Source of the DNA: Acholoe squamosa
Taxonomy: Eukaryota; Annelida; Polychaeta; Phyllodocida; Polynoidae
NCBI GenBank assembly: GCA_949317995.1
Contig: OX439046.1
Coordinates: 58,073,774-58,137,773, forward strand
DNA: 64,000 nt
Direction of reading: 5' to 3'
Shown: positions 57,588-64,000 of the stretch, in pieces
How the letters are laid out: every line of letters starts with the position of its first letter
Numbering within the stretch: the first letter of the stretch is position 1
Made by a program: the position numbers and the translations under genes
Notes under the pieces: generated by a model
Seen by the model: only the letters and a program-made list of their open reading frames with translations
Told to the model about the DNA's origin: nothing
Database searches by the model: none

Positions 57588-58210
57588 CTATGTATTCTGT
57601 TTTGTCATTTATTGATAATTTTGTAGCAATGAAACAGATCTATGCCAAATTGAACACAAGTACGATCAAAGTCACATTTTGTATCACATTTAACCACTGG
57701 GGAGGAAAGGGGGCTTTTCTTATGGTATCAAGATTGCACCCAGCCCTCTAACTATAAGTTCCTAGGATATTTCTATTACGACTAAAAGGACCCAGTCGTA
57801 GTATGTTCAGTAATGCCCTCCTGAGAATCTATATGCAAAATTAACTAATAGGGGTCTGACAATAGACTGTGTGGATATCTGTTCGCTGGGGATTCACTAT
57901 TGTGGCAAGAGAGGTCATAAAATAGGTCTTTACAAAATTAAACATATTCAATTAAGGGTAACCAAATATTCACACAAAACCAGACAAATTGAATTACAAT
58001 TATTTTCTTTTTTATTGGGGTTATTTACATCGAGAGAGGGGGTACTTGTTAAATGTAAATGCAACGTTTTGAGCAGCTTCAGTGCTCTTCTTCAGGCAAG
58101 AAAATTAAACATAAATAGATCAAAGTCCTTCTCAATGTATTATCGCTGGGAACCTATGCACAATAAATTGTGTGGATCTCTGTTTTTCAGCTTCACACTT
58201 TTTGTCAAAG

Positions 58211-58278
58211 GTTCCTCTGTGACAAAGAAGCGGCCTATTAGAATGAAGAAATGGATGCACATTCTTCTGGAGTCTTAA
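58211..58278 (+). CDS. Candidate terminal exon T, unit 3
   Basis: After TTTTTGTCAAAG the frame reads (G)SSVTKKRPIRMKKWMHILLES and TAA. It is strongly basic and intermediate in length between the 20642 and 33347 copies. A one-base difference after Pro-Ile accounts for the changed C-terminus. No exon D-like sequence remains upstream; a TIR element occupies 55.5-57.6 kb. Confidence 0.4.
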
Positions 58279-58418
58279 GGCATGCCTGAATTTGTGTGAC
58301 AATGCTGATTTACTTAATGGAAGAGATCAAAGCAAATGTAAACTAATATGTCCCATTCAATACAATTACTTAAATAAGATATTGTTCTTACTCAAATACA
58401 AGTGTTTTGATGCCTCAT

Positions 58419-58422
58419 CATT

Positions 58423-58467
<45 letters not shown>

Positions 58468-58468
58468 T
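58419..58468. repeat. (TCA)n microsatellite
   Basis: About 16 TCA/CAT units within block T. Confidence 0.95.
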
Positions 58469-58789
58469 TTTTAGCTAAGTACAACCTATACAGCCAAGTT
58501 AATTTATTGGATGCATTGGAGGAAGTCAAACATCTCGATTAATGCATACTCCCTGTACTCTAACTTGACATCAGGGCATAGAAATCATAAGCTTGAAGTT
58601 CAAAATACAGTATATTTTGATTCAGGATAAGGATCTATGCAGGCAATGCAATGAGGAGTTTATGGAATGAAAAGCATGTAACATGTGAGGGTGCGGTCTA
58701 CTGCTAAAGAGAGATCTGATAATATTGAATCAGAACTACAAAATAAACCTGAATTAGTACCTGTACAATGTGCACATAATTTTCCAGAT

Positions 58790-58850
58790 ACTGATACTAG
58801 AATTCCATGGGCGGAACTGACCTGCGTTGCCTTTTTACATTGTCACAAAC
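58790..58850 (+). other. Conserved frame block U, copy 3
   Basis: The frame CAHNFPDTDTRIPWAELTC, then VAF, follows an AATTTTCCAG-like acceptor. See 21355 and 37915. Confidence 0.4.
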
Positions 58851-59230
58851 ACACAGGGGTAGTCATATCAATGAAATAGACAGAACCGAATGATGATTAC
58901 ATTGCATACATTGTCATCGATCCACCCTGAGGGGGCTGTCTTTCACATACAGACTAAGAAATTCTCATTTCTTAGAGGCCAGGTAAGTAACATTTTTTTA
59001 TTCAATTTTCAGTAGATTGGCAGAATAGAGAAATTGGGACATTGTCAGTCATAGGTCTATAAAAAAAGGTAATAGAGATCCATAGGATTCATTTGGATTA
59101 TATGTGGATTATGTTCCTTAATGTCAGTTAGTAGTTCTCAATTTGTTTTCCTGAATCTCAATTCTGACAGAGCCAGTGCTTGTATTAGCTATTGTGTCAT
59201 GTTGTGTTTGCATGCATTGCCCATCAACAG

Positions 59231-59281
59231 TTTATTTCCAATGGACCAATTTATGTTGGCTCAGATGAGCCGTACTTACAG
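59231..59281 (+). other. Possible exon V1, copy 3
   Basis: The frame FISNGPIYVGSDEPYLQ ends at TTACAG|GTAGTT. CATCAACAG directly upstream could be an acceptor. The downstream 60 bases match 38259 and 40072. Confidence 0.35.
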
Positions 59282-59473
59282 GTAGTTAAATTCTTGTTAA
59301 GTGGGGCATTAGTGTGGGGAGCAGCCTAACTAACTAAACTCTGTGTGTATAGCCTTGTGTAATGCCCTTTTTATCCGAGTGGCTTAATATCTCCCAGCAG
59401 AACTTGGGAAATGCCCTGCTGTTCAATTTCAAGGTAGGGGACATAAACAGATCAAAGGATCTTAGTTTTACTA

Positions 59474-59477
<4 letters not shown>

Positions 59478-59522
<45 letters not shown>
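59478..59522. repeat. (TA)n microsatellite
   Basis: An uninterrupted TA run. Confidence 0.95.
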
Positions 59523-59525
<3 letters not shown>

Positions 59526-59569
59526 GAGCCTATCTTACGATGCACCCATTACATGTGTTGAGATTACAG

Positions 59570-59619
59570 TTTACTCCCAAAACACCCAATACTCTTTCCA
59601 GGCTGGGTGATAGACACAG
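59570..59619 (+). other. Possible exon V2, copy 3
   Basis: After GAGATTACAG, 50 bases read FTPKTPNTLSRLGDRH and end at GACACAG|GTAGTG. This is the counterpart of 40022-40071. Confidence 0.35.
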
Positions 59620-59803
59620 GTAGTGAAATGCTCATTAAGTGGGACATGAGTGCAAGGAACAGCTTAAGTCTATCTTGCAAGTATAACCCTCATTATTCCA
59701 TGATTTCTGGGTTTCTCAGTGCTTTTTGCTGGATATTCCCATGCACATACCTGTCGATATTGCACACCCTGTAGGCTGTAACATCAATTTTGTAAGGCGT
59801 GCG

Positions 59804-59851
59804 GGTTATCCATGGATAACCTGCATGCCTTGCGGTTATCCATGGATAACC
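59804..59851. repeat. Two tandem 18-bp perfect palindromes
   Basis: GGTTATCCATGGATAACC occurs at 59804-59821 and 59834-59851. Flanking GCGTGCG/CGCATGC bases extend the overall symmetry. Confidence 0.9.
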
Positions 59852-59911
59852 CGCATGCCTCTCATGTCCTTCCATGTCATATGTTACATGTTAAAACCTA
59901 CGGAATTTGTC

Positions 59912-59990
59912 ATTGCCATGGTAGGGGTCGAACCTGTCTCAAGTCCTTAGTCCAACTCCCTATGCACTGCGCCACAGTGACTGACGAAAG
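59912..59990 (-). mobile_element. tRNA-derived SINE head
   Basis: On the minus strand there is a GTGGCGCAGTGCATAGGG-type A box and GGTTCGACCCC B box (59924-59934). Confidence 0.55.
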
Positions 59991-60125
59991 ACGCTTGGTT
60001 AGAACCATGTTTCTATGATATAAATCCGCCCAGCAGTAGTGTAGTGTGAACGCGTCCAGCACCTTGACCCATAACCAGGCCAGTCGCGCACAGTACCTAA
60101 CTAACGGCTGCCGGGCGCTGAAGGA

Positions 60126-60208
60126 GGAGACGCGGTGGTCTAGTGGTTAGCGCATTGCGCTCAGCCGTTGGAGGTACGCAAGTCAAGTCCTGGTCCGGGC
60201 GCATCTCC
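60126..60208 (+). ncRNA. tRNA-like Pol III unit (SINE head or tRNA pseudogene)
   Basis: GGAGACGCG and CGCATCTCC close the stem with one mismatch. TGGTCTAGTGGTTAGCGC is a good A box and GTCAAGTCC a weakened B box. TTTTT follows directly at 60209. The arms are not canonical enough for a working tRNA. Confidence 0.5.
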
Positions 60209-60221
60209 TTTTTGCCGTGTG

Positions 60222-60380
60222 TGCTGTCGCTGTCCGCTGCCGGGAGACAAGGTGTATTTAGTACACAAACATAACCGCGAGATGCATCCAAAGCTTTAGC
60301 CGTGTGCCGCTGCCAAGCCGAGCCGAGACGGGCGCTGTCGCTGTCCGCTGCCGGGCAAAGAGGTGTATGTACTGACCATG
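60222..60380. repeat. CpG-rich direct repeat
   Basis: GCTGTCGCTGTCCGCTGCCG occurs at about 60223 and again at about 60334, each followed by a GAGGTGTAT/AAGGTGTAT stretch. It is GC-rich against the background and continues from the tRNA-like unit. Confidence 0.6.
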
Positions 60381-60486
60381 TACACACAATGGCTGGCTTC
60401 GAGTCCAAGGGAAGGGGACCAATTTTTTTTTCAACTTGAATTTATTGGTATTTTATTGATTATCTATTGGTTTCGTGGAATAAAAT

Positions 60487-60609
60487 AAGTAGTCAATGGA
60501 TAATTCATGACTTGTGTGTGTTAGCAAAGGCTAATTACACTCGGGTTACACCCTCGTGTAATTATCCTTCACTAACACACACGCGTCATGAATTATCCAT
60601 TGATTACTT
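60487..60609. repeat. Long imperfect hairpin, about 58-bp arms
   Basis: AAGTAGTCAATGGATAATTC... pairs with the complement ending at 60609; the inner pair is TAATTACACTCGG against CCTCGTGTAATTA. The loop is only a few bases near 60546. Confidence 0.88.
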
Positions 60610-61802
60610 GTTCAGTACATAATGACATATTTATCTGAGCTAGTTACAATCTCTATGCAGAGGTCTAGACTGGCTGTGCTGTTTGATTTCTCATGGAGAT
60701 GAACTCCAGGTTTCTGTAAAGTTCACAAAATCTTATCGAAGCTATGTTCTTTTTACCTGAACCATTTTAGCTACGGTGACTTGCATACACTAAAGAGGTT
60801 GTGTTCTTATCCTGGTATGGGCATGATGACTAAGCTTGGTGTGCTAATGCCTGCGTGCATTGTGCTGACCTACAGAGATATACCTGTCATTAAAAAGTTT
60901 CATTTTATTTTTATTTTTTCTTAGATGACACAAGAGACGATTGTCGTAGTCATTAGCTGCAAATTCCCCTATCTTCCTTTGTCTCATTCTTTTTCACCAT
61001 TTCATATCCGAACCACTACATAGTTGAGCCTATATAGGTTCTTCATTCATGTAGCACTATCCTCCTTCTGGTATTTATGGTCTAGACTCATTGCCAGATA
61101 CAATTAACTTTCACACTCTGTAATAAAAAAAAACTAGAAAGTTTTTCACTTAACTTCAATGAACAATCCAGAAAAGCAATGATAATTACTTACAACAATC
61201 TATTAAACTGTTATCTAAGGATGGTGTTGTAATAATTATGATGGATGTGGCTTGTAGTCTGTGTACATGCAACAGATGATAACGCATTCAATCCATCGTT
61301 TAACCATAAAAAGCCTTGATAAAAAGATTACAAATATCTGAGGAAATGTAATTTACCTTTTCCAGGTAGTTTGTCAAAGGACTTTGACATAGGGATGATC
61401 TATCCCTTGAGCATGGGATAGGAGAGAAGTATAGTGATGCAATAAAGTTAACCCCAAAAAGAAGCACATTATCTTTTTATTGCTAAGCGCATAATTGGGA
61501 CTGGCAGCCATTTCCCAAATGCTGAGAAGGCTCTTCAAAATCGCAGTGGAAGCCCCATAAAAGTGTTTGAGAAACGAATAGCAGGTACCTGGGATCTAGC
61601 AATCTAGAGCCCGTGAAGGGCGTCTGTCAGAGCCCTAGTATAATGTGTAAGGGAATGATACATGGCTATACCTTCATCAAAGTGTGGTATACTATGAATG
61701 ACACACGAGTCAAAGCTGAGTGCATCATTTGCAGACATACCACACACAGGCAAAGGCATTTATGTATTAATGCATTTACGTTCCTTAAACTTGCCATGAG
61801 TC

Positions 61803-62010
61803 CGACACCTTACCCACTGTACCACTGCGGCAGAGGGTTCACATCGCCCAAAAATAGAGTGCTGCTGGCAGTAGCTTTTGCACATAGTGCTCATATCATA
61901 GTAAAGCAAACACATTACATTCTACTTCACTACCTCTCGTCTGGCCAGCTGGTGTAGTGGCAGGCACATAGTACTTTGGATCAGAAGTTACAGCGATCAA
62001 GTCCACCTGA
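61803..62010. other. Two tRNA-like A-box fragments
   Basis: On the minus strand, GCAGTGGTACAGTGGGTAAG (about 61809-61832). On the plus strand, TGGTGTAGTGGCAGGC (61950) with a GATCAAGTCC B-like box (61995). A similar minus-strand fragment lies at about 53167-53194 (GCGGTAGTCCAGTGGGTAGA). Confidence 0.4.
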
Positions 62011-62765
62011 GGAAATACATGTTTTAACATACATGAGATATGGCATATATATACTATATAAGTCTAAATGAGCTGTAATATATAGGAAATGTACTCAGAG
62101 ATAGTAGGCAGCTATATATATGCTCTCTAGATCAGAGTGCCATTCCAGGCAGCACCAGTTTGCATATACCTTGCTTCCATCTAAAGTAGGTCTGTGGTAG
62201 GTCATTTCTACAGTGCTGCAGTTGCAAAGTGCAATAGCTATCCATATGGCAGTTTTGGTATTTTCTTACAAGGTACAGTCATAGTTTGTCAAGAAATAAT
62301 GTAGAGATCACAAAATCTAGATTGAGTCTCTCTGGATGTCAGGTCAGAGATGTGTGCACTGCATTTGGCTCACAAATGTACTCTTTCATCATAGAATGAT
62401 TCATAGAAAATGAAAGAGGGCATGCATCACACATAAATTGCAAAGGATTAAGTTGTCTGTGAATGGTTTTTACCCTGTTCTATTCCTTTTCAAGCAATAT
62501 GCACAATGATAGAACCACAATTATGTGTAGCGTTGCCTTAACAACTATGTCGTGGACAAGGAATTGTAGTGACGTACAAGGTATTAATGTAATGTCACAT
62601 TGGTCCCATCTGGTATCAGTTGCCATTCATGCATGTCATTTCCTGATAGCCATGCCATTGAATAGTCCAATGAGGCAGGGCGTTATGTCAGATCCAAATG
62701 AAGTGTTATCCAATGTGATGGGGTGTTACATATGAGGTTAGACATCTAGTTGTCTAGCACTTCTG

Positions 62766-63072
62766 CACTGTAAAAACAGTGTTTAGGGATTGAACACCAG
62801 TGTTTAAGACTTAAACACTTGTTTAAACACTTATTTGTCCCACTTTTCTCAACGCTTCTTTGGTGCTAAAAACACGTTCAATTTTAAACGCGTTTAACTA
62901 CAAAGTGTTTAACCAAGTGTTTAAATGCTAAACACTTAAACACTTCAGTGTTTAGATGTTTAAGTACAAGTGTGCAAAAACTAAACACCTAAACACTTCA
63001 AGTGTTTAGGTGTTTAAATGCGGGTGTTGAGAAAATTTGGTGTGTATCTTTATACACCTTTTTTTTGCAGTG
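62766..63072. mobile_element. Short CACTG(T/C)AAAAA TIR element
   Basis: Starts CACTGTAAAAACAGTGTTTA and ends TTTTTTGCAGTG, with TG on both flanks. The interior is almost entirely TTTAAACAC/GTGTTTA repeats. It is a shortened relative of the elements at 22885 and 46802. Confidence 0.75.
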
Positions 63073-63079
63073 TGGAGTG

Positions 63080-64000
63080 CATTTCCAAATGCAAAGATAT
63101 CTAAGAGTACTTGTAACAGTCATATATTATCCTAAAACTGGCGTTGATAGAATCTGATATCTACGTGAACTACATACTCCTCGAAATAAAGCCTCAAAAG
63201 AATTCCCATTTAAATGGGATATATTTTGAGGCCCTGAAGGCTGAGCATCAATGACAATACGAGGCACTCATATGGATGGAGACAGCCTCTTGATACCTTG
63301 ACCTATTTGCCTATGAAAACACAATGATTAATTGGTTTAAGCTTAGCCACAAACTGCCCAGGGGTGGTTAATTGTGTATCCTTCTGCACTAGGTAATATC
63401 AAAAATATAGATTTTATGCGACATGAGCACTGTGATATGATATAAAGTAGAGGAACAAAGAAAAGTTAAGGAAAGGTAAGGATTTGGCACTTCCAAACTA
63501 GAGCGGTCGATTGAGACAAAGTGTCCCTCTGTAGATGAGAAGCTCATTTAGGCCCATTCTTTTGGAGACAGGGTGAATTAATAAGGCAGCTAATAGGAGC
63601 TCAGGGCCTCTGAAGGACCTGGCTTTATGTCCTTTACTCACAAGGTCTACTACAAAGGGAAGACTCACATAATATGTGAGGGAGAATTGAACAATGGGTC
63701 TGAGCTTCTCCCTATCTTGGAGCCCCAAGCTGCACACCATTTATAATGATGGGTGGTGAAGCATGGATCCACAGAAGTTGGCTATGCTGCTGGGTCATGA
63801 CATAGACCTGTCTACATCAATGCCCTATTGAACAGGATTACAAAAGGCATAGTCTGGTCTGGTGGATATAATTGTGTATGGGCTGTGAGATATCAATGTG
63901 GATGTCAATGATACTGCATGCCAATCAGATACAATGTCATTACGTTGAACTATCTCAACATTGAAATAGTTTTCATTTGCCACTTAGTTGGCTGTTCATA
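63080..64000. other. No recognised feature
   Basis: One 80-codon minus-strand ORF (63498-63740) without recognisable motifs. No duplicated block was noticed. Confidence 0.3.

Larger units (their letters stand above)
58140..58560. repeat. Duplicated block T, copy 4
   Basis: Matches 20.55-21.13 kb, including TCTGTTTTTCAGCTTC upstream of the terminal exon and GATGCATTGGAGGAAGTCAAAC. A (TCA)n microsatellite replaces the middle. Confidence 0.75.

Noticed and set aside
58292..58474. ORF ending in polyserine
   Set aside because: The Ser run is a (TCA)n microsatellite, and the frame overlaps a different frame of block T.

Overview
The window looks like intron-rich, AT-rich metazoan genomic DNA, probably from an invertebrate. 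There are no long open reading frames or bacterial operons. Instead there are short candidate exons with GT/AG boundaries, a 5'-truncated LINE, tRNA-derived SINE heads, solo-LTR candidates, many inverted-repeat elements and dinucleotide microsatellites. I cannot name the species from sequence alone.

The main architecture is a degenerate array of segmental duplications that shares order only in part. Similar blocks recur at about 8.15, 22.05 and 40.95 kb; 9.2 and 41.6 kb; 11.3-11.9 and 45.9-46.6 kb; 16.9, 51.7 and 55.3 kb; 17.5 and 26.2 kb; 18.0-19.4, 30.0-31.6 and 53.2-54.1 kb; 20.6, 33.3, 39.3 (inverted) and 58.2 kb; and 21.4, 37.9 and 58.8 kb. The far left (0.2-1.3, 1.4-2.1 and 2.7-3.1 kb) holds pieces of a further, older unit. 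Mobile elements have stretched each unit by different amounts. The duplicated copies act as internal 'empty sites' that date and delimit several of these insertions.

A small, apparently unrecognised gene family lies in the array. Three related candidate first exons (16.64, 35.81 and about 49.81 kb, all + strand) encode a hydrophobic signal-peptide-like leader ending at a splice donor. At 16.64 and 49.81 kb an exon 2 follows in the same phase (16.86 and 51.73 kb). Further downstream, an exon at 19.93 kb joins in phase to a short Lys-rich terminal exon at 20.64 kb. That terminal exon recurs at 33.35, 39.3 (minus strand) and 58.2 kb, each time with an acceptor. I infer tandem genes and pseudogenes for secreted or surface proteins, with no assigned domain or function. 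A separate 108-codon ORF at 6.18 kb may be a transposase-like remnant.

The mobile layer contains: a minisatellite foldback (6.6-8.1 kb); a satellite-bearing TIR element (36.10-37.90 kb) with an inverted truncated copy at 14.57-15.60 kb; two long copies and one short relative of a CACTG(C/T)AAAAA TIR family (22.9, 46.8 and 62.8 kb), one long copy carrying a nested solo LTR; a 3.3-kb long-TIR foldback (26.69-29.97 kb); a 1.7-kb LINE fragment (33.52-35.23 kb); a 70-bp MITE pair; a 2-kb TIR element (55.5-57.6 kb); and three long imperfect hairpins (49.9, 56.8 and 60.5 kb). All homology statements come from reading the sequence by eye. No alignment or database search was run.
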